Shown in pieces: positions 51,835 to 61,325 of a stretch of 64,000 bases of DNA. Below the pieces are notes generated by a model, which saw nothing but the letters and a program-made list of their open reading frames with translations, had not been told where the DNA came from and searched no databases. The stretch is taken from positions 2,728,001 to 2,792,000 of the forward strand of contig NZ_CP048649.1 in the NCBI RefSeq assembly GCF_010669305.1, read 5' to 3'. This DNA comes from Aminipila butyrica. Its GTDB lineage: Bacteria; Bacillota; Clostridia; Peptostreptococcales; Anaerovoracaceae. Made by a program: the position numbers and the translations under genes. The stretch's first letter is position 1, and each line of letters opens with the position of its first letter.

Positions 51835-51902
51835 TTTAGCAGCCTCTCTTAAAGAGCTGCTAAATTCACCGAAGCCCCTGCACCTAGTTAAGGCAGGGGG
51901 CT
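51835..51902 (-). other. two hairpins in the pncB leader
   Basis: TTTAGCAGC/GCTGCTAAA (51835-51864) and AGCCCCTGC/GCAGGGGGCT (51873-51902) are two adjacent stems about 30-100 bases upstream of the pncB start. Neither has a U-tract. They could be a regulatory leader or a relic of an IS200/IS605-type end, whose terminal hairpins look similar. Confidence 0.4.
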
Positions 51903-52003
51903 CCGATGCTTTTCTCCATTATGCCACCCTAAACTCCAAGTGTAAAGGGGGAATTCCAACAACTGGCTGTTTAGACACCTTCCTGGTAAGTGACTTTCCA
52001 CTG

Positions 52004-54847
52004 TTATAGGAGTTTCTTTAAGAAGGCCCCTGTATAAGAATCCTTATTAGCGGCCAACTCCTCTGGTGTTCCAGTACCGACAATTGTGCCTCCCCGGTTT
52101 CCGCCGTCCGGACCTAAATCAATAAGGTAATCCGCCATCTTGATGACTTCCAGATTGTGCTCGATGACCACCACACTATTTCCTGCATCCACCAGCTTTT
52201 CCAACACCTGAATCAGTTTGTCCACATCAGCAAAGTGTAGCCCGGTAGTAGGCTCGTCTAAAATGTACATGGTCTTGCCGGTGCTTCTTTTCGACAGCTC
52301 CGAAGCCAGCTTAATCCGCTGAGCCTCGCCTCCTGACAGCTGAGTGGATGGCTGGCCCAGCTTAATGTAGCCCAGCCCCACCTCCTCTAAGGTTTCCATC
52401 TGTCGAGAGATGCTAGGAATATGCTGAAAGAATTCCGCTGCCTCAGACACATTCATATCCAACACATCAAAAATGCTTTTTCCCTTGTACTTGACCTCCA
52501 AGGTCTCCCGGTTATACCTTCGGCCTTTGCAGACTTCGCAAGGCACATATACATCCGGCAGGAAGTGCATCTCAATTTTGATGATGCCGTCCCCTCCGCA
52601 GGCTTCACATCGTCCGCCTTTTACATTAAAACTGAAACGGCCCTTTTCATATCCTCGAACCTTAGATTCCGGCAGCTGAGCAAACAAGTCTCGAATATGG
52701 GTAAACACCCCTGTATACGTAGCCGGATTGGAGCGAGGCGTCCGTCCAATAGGCGCCTGATTGATGTCGATGATTTTATCCACGTTATCCATACCCAGAA
52801 TATCGTCGTGAGCTCCCGGTCGGTCTTTGGCCCGGTAAATCTTTTTTGCCAAACCTTTGTAGAGAATCTCATTAATCAAACTGCTTTTGCCGGAACCGGA
52901 AACCCCGGTAACACAAACTAGTTTTCCCAGAGGAATATCCACATCTACATTTTGCAGGTTATTTTCCCTGGCCCCGGTGATGCGAATAGACAGACCATTG
53001 CCTTCCCTCCGCTTCTCCGGCACCCGAATGACCTTAGCCCCAGATAAATACTGACCCGTCAGAGACCGCTGGCATTTTTTGATTTCCTCAATGCTGCCCT
53101 GGGCTACTACTTCACCACCGTGAATACCTGCACCTGGACCAATATCCACTACGTGGTCCGCCGCATACATGGTGTCTTCATCGTGCTCTACCACCAACAG
53201 TGTATTTCCGATGTCCGTCAAATGCCGTAAGGTTTTCAACAGCTTTTCATTGTCCTTCTGATGAAGACCGATACTAGGCTCGTCCAAAATATACAGCACG
53301 CCTACCAGACTGGAACCAATCTGAGTGGCCAGCCGAATCCGCTGGGATTCGCCGCCGGACAAGGTGCCAGAAGCCCGAGAAAGCGTCAAATAATCTAGCC
53401 CTACATCCACTAAGAAACCCAGGCGTGACTTAATCTCTTTGAGAATCTGATGCGCAATCATTTCTTCCTTGCTGGTCAGTTTCAATCCTGATACAAAAGC
53501 GATGGCATCCCGAATTGGCATATCCGACAGTTCGGCCAGATTCCTGCCGCCTACGGTTACGGCCAGCACCTCCGGCTTCAGCCGCTTACCGCCGCACTGT
53601 TCACAAGGGGTGATGCGCATGTATTGCAGCATCCGGTCTTTCATATATTCAGAATTGGTCTCTTGATACCGCCTCTCCAGATTATTGATAACGCCCTCAA
53701 AAGGGTGATCCCGATAAGATTCGGAATTATTATTCTTACTCTTATAATAGTATTTCAGATGTCTGCTGCCTGTACCATAAAGCAGTTCTTTTTTGAACTT
53801 GGCAGGAAGCTTGTTGTATGGTGTATTTAGGTCCACCCCGTGATCTTCGGCTAAAGCATCCACCATCTGCCGGTAGAAGCTGCCAGTCACATCCATGGAA
53901 GCAAAAATATTGCTTAGACATCCCTCTATAATACTCAACTCCGGCTGCTCAATAATCAGCTCCGGGTCGATGCGCTGAGTGAAACCTAAACCATTGCATT
54001 CCGGGCAAGCCCCAAAAGGACTGTTGAAGGAAAACATTCTCGGTTCCAGCTCCTCAATACTCACGCCATGTTCCGGGCAGGCCAGCTTTGTAGAAAATAT
54101 CCGATCATAGATTTCTTCCTGATCCTTTTCTTGAATCTGAGTGACCACCAGGCCATTTCCGTGGGCGATAGACAGCTCGGTAGCCTCTGCCAGCCGGCTT
54201 TCTGCACCTTCTTTAATGACGATTCGATCCACCACGATTTCGATGGTATGCTTAAAGGTCTTTTCCAACTTGACCTCTTCTTCTGTTATGTTGACCTGCT
54301 TACCATCAATTCGGGCTCTGGTAAAGCCTTCCTTGCGAATCCGTTCCAGAATTTTCTCGTGTTCGCCCTTCCGCTCCCGGATAACCGGCGCCAGCATGGT
54401 CACTCTAGTCCCATCGCCTAACAGCATTAAACTATCTACGATCTGGTCTACCGATTGGCTCTTGATTTCCCGCTGACAGATTGGGCAATGTGGAATACCG
54501 ATTCTGGCATACATCAGACGCAGATAATCATGAATCTCTGTGACCGTTCCCACCGTAGAACGAGGGTTCTTACTCGTCGTCTTCTGATCGATGGATATAG
54601 CTGGTGACAAGCCCTCGATATAATCCACATCCGGTTTCTCCATCTGTCCTAAAAACTGCCGGGCGTAGGAGGATAAGCTCTCCATGTACCGCCGCTGCCC
54701 TTCCGCATAGATGGTATCAAAGGCCAGGGAGGATTTTCCCGACCCGGACAGGCCGGTAAGAACCACCATCTGATCTCTGGGAATAGTAATGTCAATATTT
54801 TTTAGATTGTGCTCATTAGCACCTTTTATAATAATTTCGTTTGTCAT
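52004..54847 (-). CDS. uvrA: excinuclease ABC subunit A
   Basis: Nucleotide excision repair ATPase of about 947 residues that finds damage with UvrB. Two ABC modules are present: Walker A GLSGSGKSSLAFDTIYAEG and GVSGSGKSSLINEIL, signatures LSGGESQRIRLATQIG and LSGGEAQRIKLASEL. Zinc fingers CPICQREI and the CEACGGDG/CEVCKGRRYN pair are intact. The start at 54847 follows GGAGAAGAG. It is downstream of uvrB with a gap of about 75 bases and shares its promoter. Confidence 0.97.
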   Translation of the reverse strand: MTNEIIIKGANEHNLKNIDITIPRDQMVVLTGLSGSGKSSLAFDTIYAEGQRRYMESLSSYARQFLGQMEKPDVDYIEGLSPAISIDQKTTSKNPRSTVGTVTEIHDYLRLMYARIGIPHCPICQREIKSQSVDQIVDSLMLLGDGTRVTMLAPVIRERKGEHEKILERIRKEGFTRARIDGKQVNITEEEVKLEKTFKHTIEIVVDRIVIKEGAESRLAEATELSIAHGNGLVVTQIQEKDQEEIYDRIFSTKLACPEHGVSIEELEPRMFSFNSPFGACPECNGLGFTQRIDPELIIEQPELSIIEGCLSNIFASMDVTGSFYRQMVDALAEDHGVDLNTPYNKLPAKFKKELLYGTGSRHLKYYYKSKNNNSESYRDHPFEGVINNLERRYQETNSEYMKDRMLQYMRITPCEQCGGKRLKPEVLAVTVGGRNLAELSDMPIRDAIAFVSGLKLTSKEEMIAHQILKEIKSRLGFLVDVGLDYLTLSRASGTLSGGESQRIRLATQIGSSLVGVLYILDEPSIGLHQKDNEKLLKTLRHLTDIGNTLLVVEHDEDTMYAADHVVDIGPGAGIHGGEVVAQGSIEEIKKCQRSLTGQYLSGAKVIRVPEKRREGNGLSIRITGARENNLQNVDVDIPLGKLVCVTGVSGSGKSSLINEILYKGLAKKIYRAKDRPGAHDDILGMDNVDKIIDINQAPIGRTPRSNPATYTGVFTHIRDLFAQLPESKVRGYEKGRFSFNVKGGRCEACGGDGIIKIEMHFLPDVYVPCEVCKGRRYNRETLEVKYKGKSIFDVLDMNVSEAAEFFQHIPSISRQMETLEEVGLGYIKLGQPSTQLSGGEAQRIKLASELSKRSTGKTMYILDEPTTGLHFADVDKLIQVLEKLVDAGNSVVVIEHNLEVIKMADYLIDLGPDGGNRGGTIVGTGTPEELAANKDSYTGAFLKKLL

Positions 54848-54923
54848 CTCTTCTCCATCTGTATTCGTTCTTATTCTATCCGTTTCCTTCAAGCCTGGAA
54901 AGAACCCACCAATCAGTTAGGCC

Positions 54924-56900
54924 TTACAGCTTGACCTTATATTCAAAAATTAAGTCTCTCAGCTGAGCTGCCCGTTCGAACTGCAGGTCTCCGGCAGCCT
55001 GCTTCATCTCTTTTTCCAGTTTCTTCACATATTCCGCCAACTCTTTCTTGGTCAGTTCCAGCGGAGTCTTGCCGGCGTAATATTCCAGTTCTTCCTCGGC
55101 AGCCTTGGTAGCTTCGATGATCGCCCGCACGGCTTTCTTTACTGTGGTCGGTGTAATGCCATGCTGCTCGTTGTAAGCCTGCTGTATGCCCCGTCTTCGC
55201 TCCGTCTCGTCGATGGCCCTCTTCATGGCATCGCTGATACCGTCTGCATACATGATTACTCGTCCCTGAGCATTTCTGGCTGCCCGCCCGATGGTCTGAA
55301 TCAGAGAAGTCTCTGTCCGCAGAAAGCCTTGCTTATCTGCATCCAAAATCACGACCAGAGAAACCTCCGGTATGTCCAAGCCTTCCCGCAGCAGGTTGAT
55401 GCCTACCAGCACATCAAAGACACCCAGCCGCAGGTCTCGCAGGATTTCCATCCGCTCCAGGGTATCGATCTCCGAGTGAAGGTATTTAACCCGAATGCCC
55501 ACGTTTTTCAAATAGTCGGTCAAACTCTCAGACATCTTCTTCGTCAGGGTGGTGATGAAGACCCGTTCCCCTTTCTCCGTCACGCTGTTGATTTCCCCAA
55601 TGAGATCGTCAATCTGCCCCTCTGATCGGCGAATCTCAATACTCGGATCCAACAGACCTGTCGGTCGAATCACTTGCTCTGCTGAAATGCCGCCGCTGCT
55701 CTCCACCTCATATTTTGCCGGGGTGGCGCTGACATATACAGCTTGCCTAACCAGCTTTTCAAATTCTTCAAATTGCAGTGGCCGGTTATCCAAGGCAGAG
55801 GGCAGCCGGAAACCATAATCCACTAAAGAAGATTTTCTGGACCGGTCTCCAGCGTACATGGCGTGAAGCTGAGGAAGCATTACATGAGATTCATCGATGA
55901 CCAGCAGAAAGTCTTCTGGAAAATAGTCAATTAACGTGTATGGCCGATTGCCTGGCGGCAGTCCGTTGATGTGTCGGGAATAGTTTTCGATGCCCTTACA
56001 ACTGCCCACTTCCCGAAGCATTTCTAAATCATAATGAGTCCGTTGCTCGATTCGCTGGGCCTCCAGCAGCTTGCCCCGGTCCTTAAACCAGGTCACCTGC
56101 TCCTTCAGTTCCTCCTGAATCGTCACGATGGCTTTTTCCATATTTTCCTTAGAAGTAACATAATGTGAAGCCGGATAAATAGCCACATGGTTTCGCAAGC
56201 CCAAAATTTCTCCCGTCACCGGATTCAACTCCTTGATGGTCTCAATCTCGTCTCCGAACAGCTCGATGCGCACTGCATTTTCCGCTCCTGCCGGATAGAT
56301 GTCAATGACATCACCTCTAGCCCGGAAGGTCCCTCTGGCAAAAGCCATATCGTTTCTGGTATACTGGATGTCTACCAGCTTTCGCAAAATATCGTGTCGG
56401 CTTTTCTCCATGCCCGGTCGCAGAGACAGCATCTGATTCTCATAATCAAAAGGACTTCCCAAGCCATAGATGCAGGAAACGCTGGCCACGATAATGACAT
56501 CTTTTCTCTCTGCTAAAGCGGCTGTAGCCGAATGGCGAAGCTTTTCAATTTCATCGTTTATATCCGAATCCTTTTCAATATACGTATCGGTGGAAGGCAC
56601 ATAGGCTTCCGGCTGATAATAATCATAGTAGCTGACAAAATACTCCACCGCATTGTTAGGGAAAAATTCTTTGAATTCTCCGCAGAGCTGAGCCGCCAGC
56701 GTTTTATTGTGTGAAATCACCAACGTAGGCTTCTGTACCCGCTCAATAAGGTTGGCGATGGTAAACGTCTTTCCGGAGCCGGTGACCCCCAGCAGAGTCT
56801 GATGTTTTTTCCCCTTGCGAACGCCCTCTGTCAGCCGATCGACGGCCTCTGGCTGATCCCCCATCAGCTTAAAATCTGAAATTATTTTAAATTCTCCCAT
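54924..56900 (-). CDS. uvrB: excinuclease ABC subunit B
   Basis: DNA-damage verification helicase-like protein of 658 residues. Walker A GVTGSGKTFTIANL, the beta-hairpin region YYDYYQPEAYVPSTDTYIEKD, DEXX box VIDESHV, helicase motif VI QTIGRAARN and the C-terminal UVR motif (KLEKEMKQAAGDLQFERAAQLRD region) are all present. A LexA-like site lies just upstream of the start, consistent with SOS induction of uvrBA. Confidence 0.97.
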   Translation of the reverse strand: MGEFKIISDFKLMGDQPEAVDRLTEGVRKGKKHQTLLGVTGSGKTFTIANLIERVQKPTLVISHNKTLAAQLCGEFKEFFPNNAVEYFVSYYDYYQPEAYVPSTDTYIEKDSDINDEIEKLRHSATAALAERKDVIIVASVSCIYGLGSPFDYENQMLSLRPGMEKSRHDILRKLVDIQYTRNDMAFARGTFRARGDVIDIYPAGAENAVRIELFGDEIETIKELNPVTGEILGLRNHVAIYPASHYVTSKENMEKAIVTIQEELKEQVTWFKDRGKLLEAQRIEQRTHYDLEMLREVGSCKGIENYSRHINGLPPGNRPYTLIDYFPEDFLLVIDESHVMLPQLHAMYAGDRSRKSSLVDYGFRLPSALDNRPLQFEEFEKLVRQAVYVSATPAKYEVESSGGISAEQVIRPTGLLDPSIEIRRSEGQIDDLIGEINSVTEKGERVFITTLTKKMSESLTDYLKNVGIRVKYLHSEIDTLERMEILRDLRLGVFDVLVGINLLREGLDIPEVSLVVILDADKQGFLRTETSLIQTIGRAARNAQGRVIMYADGISDAMKRAIDETERRRGIQQAYNEQHGITPTTVKKAVRAIIEATKAAEEELEYYAGKTPLELTKKELAEYVKKLEKEMKQAAGDLQFERAAQLRDLIFEYKVKL

Positions 56901-56921
56901 TTATTTGCCTCTTTCGCATAA

Positions 56922-56935
56922 AGAACACTTGTTTC
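56922..56935. promoter_or_regulatory. LexA/DinR-like SOS box upstream of uvrB
   Basis: AGAACACTTGTTTC matches the Gram-positive SOS consensus CGAACRNRYGTTYC at 12 of 14 positions and lies 22-35 bases upstream of the uvrB start codon. Confidence 0.65.
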
Positions 56936-57075
56936 CTTCTATCATATCACAGGTCTTTTCTCTTGTCCAGTTTTGATTGATATAACCCTTTTCGCTGTTC
57001 CGTCGGCCGCCGCTTATTTTTATTGATAAGGGCAAATATCTTTGCAGCAGCAACGTTCTTATTTTATTTATACCC

Positions 57076-57104
57076 TTGTTGCAGTTCTTTTATCATGGTA
57101 TAAT
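57076..57104 (+). promoter_or_regulatory. promoter of the gltA leader
   Basis: TTGTTG at 57076-57081, 17 bases, then TATAAT at 57099-57104, with TGG directly before the -10 (extended -10). It predicts a leader of about 315 nt before citrate synthase. Confidence 0.6.
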
Positions 57105-57110
57105 AATTGT

Positions 57111-57427
57111 ATCTATTGATAGGTACGGCATAGCCGCAAAAAACCTTCGTTGGAAACTTGTTAGAACGCTGCTAGCGATATAGGCATACAAAACTTTAGG
57201 GTAAGTTCAGTCGATATTTTGTAATATCGATTTTATTAAATTTAAGATGGTATACAATTATACATTTTCAAAGCAGGGACCTTTCCTCTATGGAAATCAG
57301 TGCTTTCCCTGCATAAATCTGCCTTTACCCATGAAGGGTACAGGTAGGCTGAGATTACATAAAATATAGGAAATATCAACATATTATCTGGATTTCTTAT
57401 ATCATTAAATAGATTGAGGTGATGATT
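57111..57427 (+). other. structured leader of citrate synthase gene, possible regulatory RNA
   Basis: The predicted 5' leader contains several stems: CGATATT/AATATCG (57212-57229, followed by TTTTATT), a stem GCAGGGA/TCCCTGC enclosing TTTCC/GGAAA (about 57281-57331), and an ACCC/GGGT stem with flanking CTGCCT/AGGTAG (about 57337-57367). I do not recognise a known riboswitch class. The first stem with its T-rich tail might end a separate short RNA of about 130 nt. Confidence 0.4.
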
Positions 57428-58834
57428 ATGAGTGACAATTACGAAGCTTTTACAACAGAAAAGGAAAGGCTTATCGACCGGTTGTCCGAAGAAAAGGCCT
57501 TCTGTATGAGCAAGGCCAGGGAATTGAACCGGACTGACATCATTCCGGATTCCCTCTACATTGAAAAAGATGTGAAGCGCGGTCTGCGGAACGCCAACGG
57601 AACAGGAGTTATTGTGGGATTGACCAAAGTCGGTGAAGTTATCGGCTACGAGTTTGACCCACAGGGAAACAAGATTGCTATCGACGGCAAACTCTATTAC
57701 AGAGGCTATGATGTGGAGGATATATTTAACAACTGTGTCCAGGAAAATCGCTTTGGCTTTGAGGAAGTTACCTATCTGCTCCTCTTCGGAGAACTGCCTA
57801 CTAAAAGTGAGCTGGCCGAATTTAATACCATGCTGGGGTCCAAACGGGAACTGCCCCGAGGCTTTGCCCGAGACATGATTCTGACAGCTCCGTCCCACAG
57901 CATTATGAACAAACTGGCCCGGAGCGTACTGGCCATGTATTCCTACGATGACAACCCCGATGACACCTCTGTAGAGAATGTTCTGCGCCAGTCCCTCAGT
58001 TTAATCGGGCACTTTCCTGCCTTGATTGCTTATGGCTACCAGGCAAAACGCTCCTCTTTCTACAACGAAAGTCTTCATCTGCACAATCCGATTCCGGAGC
58101 TGACCACAGCAGAAAACATCCTGCGTATGCTTCGCCCTACCGGAGAATATACGGATATTGAAGCCAAACTGCTGGATTTGTCCCTGATACTCCATGCTGA
58201 ACATGGCGGCGGTAATAACTCCACTTTTGCCACTCACTTGGTCTCCTCCTCGGGTACAGATACCTATTCAGCCATTGCCGCCGCCGTAGGCGCCCTAAAA
58301 GGGCCAAAACACGGAGGAGCGAATATCGCTGTTATTAACATGATGCACGACTTGTATCAAAATGTGAAAGATATTACAAATGAATCCCAGATTGAGGACT
58401 ACTTGGTGAAGGTTCTCCGAGGGGAAGCCAACGACCATAGCGGTCTGATTTACGGCCTTGGACACGCCATCTATACCATCTCCGACCCTCGAGCCATCCT
58501 GTTGAAGGGGATGGCCAAGAAGCTGGCGGAGAGCAAAGGGCTGGAAGATGCCTTTCACGTGTACGAATTCATTGAAAGTCAGGGAGCAGCCCTCTACAAG
58601 GAGGTCAAAGGCATAGATAAACCAATGCCTGCCAATGTGGACCTATACTCTGGCTTCGTGTACCGAGCGCTGAACATTCCCGTAGATATTGCCACACCGC
58701 TGTTTGCCACCGCCAGACTTTCCGGCTGGTGTGCCCATCGGCTGGAGGAGATTATCACTGGTCGGCGGCTCATGCGGCCTGCTTATAACGGTGTACAGCC
58801 ATACTTAAACTATGTGCCTATTCAGAACCGCTGA
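57428..58834 (+). CDS. gltA: citrate synthase
   Basis: Condenses acetyl-CoA and oxaloacetate; in an anaerobe it normally feeds glutamate synthesis through an incomplete TCA cycle. The 468-residue protein has the catalytic residues in LILHAEHGGGNNSTFATH, GLGHAIYTISDPRA (His) and the C-terminal Asp near the ANVDLYSGFVYRAL segment, where citrate synthases carry VDFYSG. Its N-terminus is longer than in E. coli. The start at 57428 follows GAGGTG at six bases. Isocitrate dehydrogenase and aconitase are not nearby. Confidence 0.92.
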   Translation: MSDNYEAFTTEKERLIDRLSEEKAFCMSKARELNRTDIIPDSLYIEKDVKRGLRNANGTGVIVGLTKVGEVIGYEFDPQGNKIAIDGKLYYRGYDVEDIFNNCVQENRFGFEEVTYLLLFGELPTKSELAEFNTMLGSKRELPRGFARDMILTAPSHSIMNKLARSVLAMYSYDDNPDDTSVENVLRQSLSLIGHFPALIAYGYQAKRSSFYNESLHLHNPIPELTTAENILRMLRPTGEYTDIEAKLLDLSLILHAEHGGGNNSTFATHLVSSSGTDTYSAIAAAVGALKGPKHGGANIAVINMMHDLYQNVKDITNESQIEDYLVKVLRGEANDHSGLIYGLGHAIYTISDPRAILLKGMAKKLAESKGLEDAFHVYEFIESQGAALYKEVKGIDKPMPANVDLYSGFVYRALNIPVDIATPLFATARLSGWCAHRLEEIITGRRLMRPAYNGVQPYLNYVPIQNR

Positions 58835-58870
58835 TTCGCTAAGATTAGTTCGGACAATTCTTACAAAAAC

Positions 58871-58932
58871 AAACCTCTTGACAATATATGTAAATTTATT
58901 TATATTTTACATATATTGAAAGGAGGTTTTTT
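58871..58932 (+). promoter_or_regulatory. hairpin overlapping promoter and ribosome binding site of the prepilin peptidase
   Basis: CAATATATGTAAA (58882-58894) and TTTACATATATTG (58906-58918) are perfect 13-bp arms, flanked by AACCTC and GAGGTT. TTGACA (58878-58883), 17 bases and TATATT (58901-58906) form a promoter inside the repeat. The right end holds AGGAGG and then a six-T run directly before the ATG. It can act as operator, as terminator for gltA, or hide the ribosome binding site in read-through RNA. Confidence 0.65.
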
Positions 58933-59601
58933 ATGTTTCCATTATTTCTTCTGAGCCTGCTCTATTCCCTAGCCATCCTCTTTAGTTTTCGGCAGCTGCC
59001 AGCCAGCTGGCTCTGCGATTATGGAGAGGCACCCGCGCGCTGCTATGACCAGACCCGCTTGCAAGGGGGGCTGCAATTCATTTTTATCTTCTGCTTTACA
59101 CTGGTCAGCATGAGTTTGTTTCTACCTGCCACAGGAGCCAATTTGCTGTCTCCAGCGTCCTTTCTGCTGATTCTGCTGCTGGCTCACATCTGCTTGTCAG
59201 ATATAAGTTATCAAATTATTCCCGATCAGCATGTGGGACTCATCCTGCTGATGGGACTTTTCATCTGGCCTCCAGCTGGATTGTTGAGTAAGCTGGTCGG
59301 GCTGACCGTCGGGGCCCTGCCCTTCCTGCTTCTGCTGCTGGCGGGTTTGCTCCTTCGGGGTCAGGAGTGGATTGGCCTAGGGGATGTGAAACTTATGGGC
59401 TCCTTGGGTTTTTTTCTGGGGGCTCAAGGGATTATAGCTGTACATGCCCTCAGCGGCCTTCTCAGCGGTTTGCTGACTTTCTGCCTGCTGATCATTCGCT
59501 TGCTGACAAGAAAAGGCGGCCTGCCAACCTTCCTTCCCCTGGCTCCCTGTATCAGCCTGGCTTTCGTTATCTGCTGCGGCTATCCACAGTGGTGGAGTTA
59601 G
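58933..59601 (+). CDS. prepilin peptidase (A24 family)
   Basis: Membrane aspartyl protease of 222 residues that cleaves type IV pilin-like leader peptides. The two catalytic Asp residues are in LSDISYQIIPD (about residue 92) and GLGDVKLMGSLGFFLG (about 150). Seven or eight hydrophobic helices are predicted. The N-terminal methylase-like Cys-X-X-Cys domain is missing, leaving only a short region after helix 1 (LCDYGEAPARCYDQTRL). No pilin or pilus assembly genes are nearby. The stop is TAG. Confidence 0.85.
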   Translation: MFPLFLLSLLYSLAILFSFRQLPASWLCDYGEAPARCYDQTRLQGGLQFIFIFCFTLVSMSLFLPATGANLLSPASFLLILLLAHICLSDISYQIIPDQHVGLILLMGLFIWPPAGLLSKLVGLTVGALPFLLLLLAGLLLRGQEWIGLGDVKLMGSLGFFLGAQGIIAVHALSGLLSGLLTFCLLIIRLLTRKGGLPTFLPLAPCISLAFVICCGYPQWWS

Positions 59602-59628
59602 GCTCGGAGGCAGATATTCCGGCTTTAC

Positions 59629-60513
59629 TTACACCGTTTTAACAGCAACCAATTCAATATATCCCCTGGTATCAATGGGCTCTAGTTGAATGCGCGGATT
59701 TTGATTATCCCAGGAATAGCCGATCAAAGTCGGATCATACTTCTCAATAGAAGCCTGTATTTCCTCAATAGCGAGACAATAGTCTTCTGGCTCAAAAGGC
59801 TCTCCTTGAAACATCAAGTATTTTGCAGCTGGCAACTCAATCAGGTCAAACCCCTCTGGTATCATGCCGCGGTAGTCCAAGGAGACTTCAACTCCTTGAA
59901 CATATTCCGAGGTTCCTGCTTTTTTATAAGATGCCGGAAGCCAGAGACAAACTGGCTCTCCGCTGATAGAATGGATACTTTGAAGCAGCCCCCATACTTC
60001 ACAGCCAACTTCTTCACAGTAGGCCCAATACTCTGCTGCCTTCACTCCTCTTTTGATAATAACCTTGCGAGCAGGCTTTTCGATGACTTGAATAAATACA
60101 TTTTTCAGATTTTCCATAGCTTTTCTCCTTTCGACATGCCTAAACTTTACGCCGTAAGGGGTGAACAAATACACCGGCATGGGATTGGTGGCGTACTCCC
60201 TTGGATTGCAGCCAAATTCCCGTTGAAAGGCCCGTTGGTACCCGTCCACACTGCCAAAGCCCATTTCAAAGGCTACCTCCGCAATTTTGCAAGTGCTGTC
60301 TCGCAACTTTAGCGCGGATTTTGACAGCCGAAACTTGCGGATATAATCCGCAGGCGTCATACCAACCTGACTGACAAACAGCCGATAAGAATACCATGGA
60401 GAAAACAAAGATACCGTTGAAAGTTCCGCCAGCGTAATACTTTCAAATAGATTCCTTTCAATATAATCCTGCATGCGCTGTACCGCCTCTACCTGCTCCA
60501 ACATACCAATCAC
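59629..60513 (-). CDS. AraC-family regulator with GyrI-like effector domain
   Basis: A 294-residue regulator. Two AraC helix-turn-helix motifs fill the first 110 residues (ESITLAELSTVSLFSPWYSYRLF and the KIAEVAFEMGFGSVDGYQRAFQ segment with REFGCNPREY). A GyrI-like small-molecule-binding domain follows from about residue 130 (FIQVIEKPARKVIIKRG, VCLWLPASY, YLMFQGEPFEPEDY). This is the Rob/SoxS-like architecture with drug-responsive C-terminus. It is convergent with the prepilin peptidase and upstream of no obvious target; the ABC exporter is a candidate. Confidence 0.88.
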   Translation of the reverse strand: MIGMLEQVEAVQRMQDYIERNLFESITLAELSTVSLFSPWYSYRLFVSQVGMTPADYIRKFRLSKSALKLRDSTCKIAEVAFEMGFGSVDGYQRAFQREFGCNPREYATNPMPVYLFTPYGVKFRHVERRKAMENLKNVFIQVIEKPARKVIIKRGVKAAEYWAYCEEVGCEVWGLLQSIHSISGEPVCLWLPASYKKAGTSEYVQGVEVSLDYRGMIPEGFDLIELPAAKYLMFQGEPFEPEDYCLAIEEIQASIEKYDPTLIGYSWDNQNPRIQLEPIDTRGYIELVAVKTV

Positions 60514-60586
60514 CTCCTTACACCATTCATTATAGGTTTTTCAAAAGAAAGACTCTCGACCTTTTTTGCCCTTATAGCCCCTTGGC

Positions 60587-61228
60587 TCAGATACCACCCT
60601 CTGCCCCCTGTATCTTCTTCAATTCCTCCGTTACATAGGTGATAGGCCCGGCAAGATTGAACTGAATCATCATCTGGCTCAATTCCGCCATAGAAGGCTT
60701 CAGGCCTTTTCTAAACCAATGGCTGATGATACCCACCTGAGCAGAAGCCACGTACTCTAGCGCATATTCCAGTTTCAACCGGTTCCCTGGGCTGATGCCT
60801 TTGTCCAGACCAAAGGTATTCACTACGGTCTCCTGCATGATGGTCTTTAACCGACGAACGGTGCTGACCTCTGCCCGTTCCCCGAAAAACAGCTCCAGCA
60901 GGCGTTGATTTTCATAAAAGAATTTCCAGGGCAGGACGACCTCTTCAATGGTCTTTCTGGTAATCAACGCTTGCATTACCGGCAAGGCGTGGACCTTCAG
61001 CTCCTGAATGGCTTCCTCCTCGACCTTTTCTTTTAAGTCGTAAATATCTTGATAATGGGCATAAAATGTTCCCCTGTTAACTTGGGCCAGATCGCTGATT
61101 TCTTTAATGGTAATTTTTTCGATACGCTTTTTCAGATATAGCTGTAAAAACGCATCCCGTATTCGCCCCTTGGTCTCCTGAACTCGCTTAGATTCGTTCT
61201 TTCCTGCCATTGATGCTACTGGTTCCAT
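60587..61228 (-). CDS. TetR-family regulator
   Basis: A 213-residue repressor with an N-terminal TetR helix-turn-helix (ITIKEISDLAQVNRGTFYAHY) and a helical ligand domain like that of the DhaS/TetR_C_7 subgroup. It is the last gene of the ABC exporter-HlyD cluster, about 100 bases after HlyD, and probably controls it. Start may be here or at the ATG six codons later. Confidence 0.85.
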   Translation of the reverse strand: MEPVASMAGKNESKRVQETKGRIRDAFLQLYLKKRIEKITIKEISDLAQVNRGTFYAHYQDIYDLKEKVEEEAIQELKVHALPVMQALITRKTIEEVVLPWKFFYENQRLLELFFGERAEVSTVRRLKTIMQETVVNTFGLDKGISPGNRLKLEYALEYVASAQVGIISHWFRKGLKPSMAELSQMMIQFNLAGPITYVTEELKKIQGAEGGI

Positions 61229-61325
61229 AACGTTCTCCTCTCGGCTTCTTCCTGCCAGCTTCCTGTCTGACGGTTGCGCTCATTTTATATTTTGCTTTAC
61301 CTTTGGATCATAGGGCGTTCATCCT

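Noticed and set aside
57380..57425. TPP riboswitch-like words (GGCTGAGA, TTATCTGGAT) before gltA
   Set aside because: The remaining conserved TPP core (ACCC..GAACCUGAUCUGG..AAUGCCAGCG) is absent and citrate synthase is not a thiamine gene.
57242..57898. 218-residue open frame on the minus strand across the 5' part of gltA
   Set aside because: It is antisense to a clear citrate synthase, lacks a ribosome binding site and has no family features.
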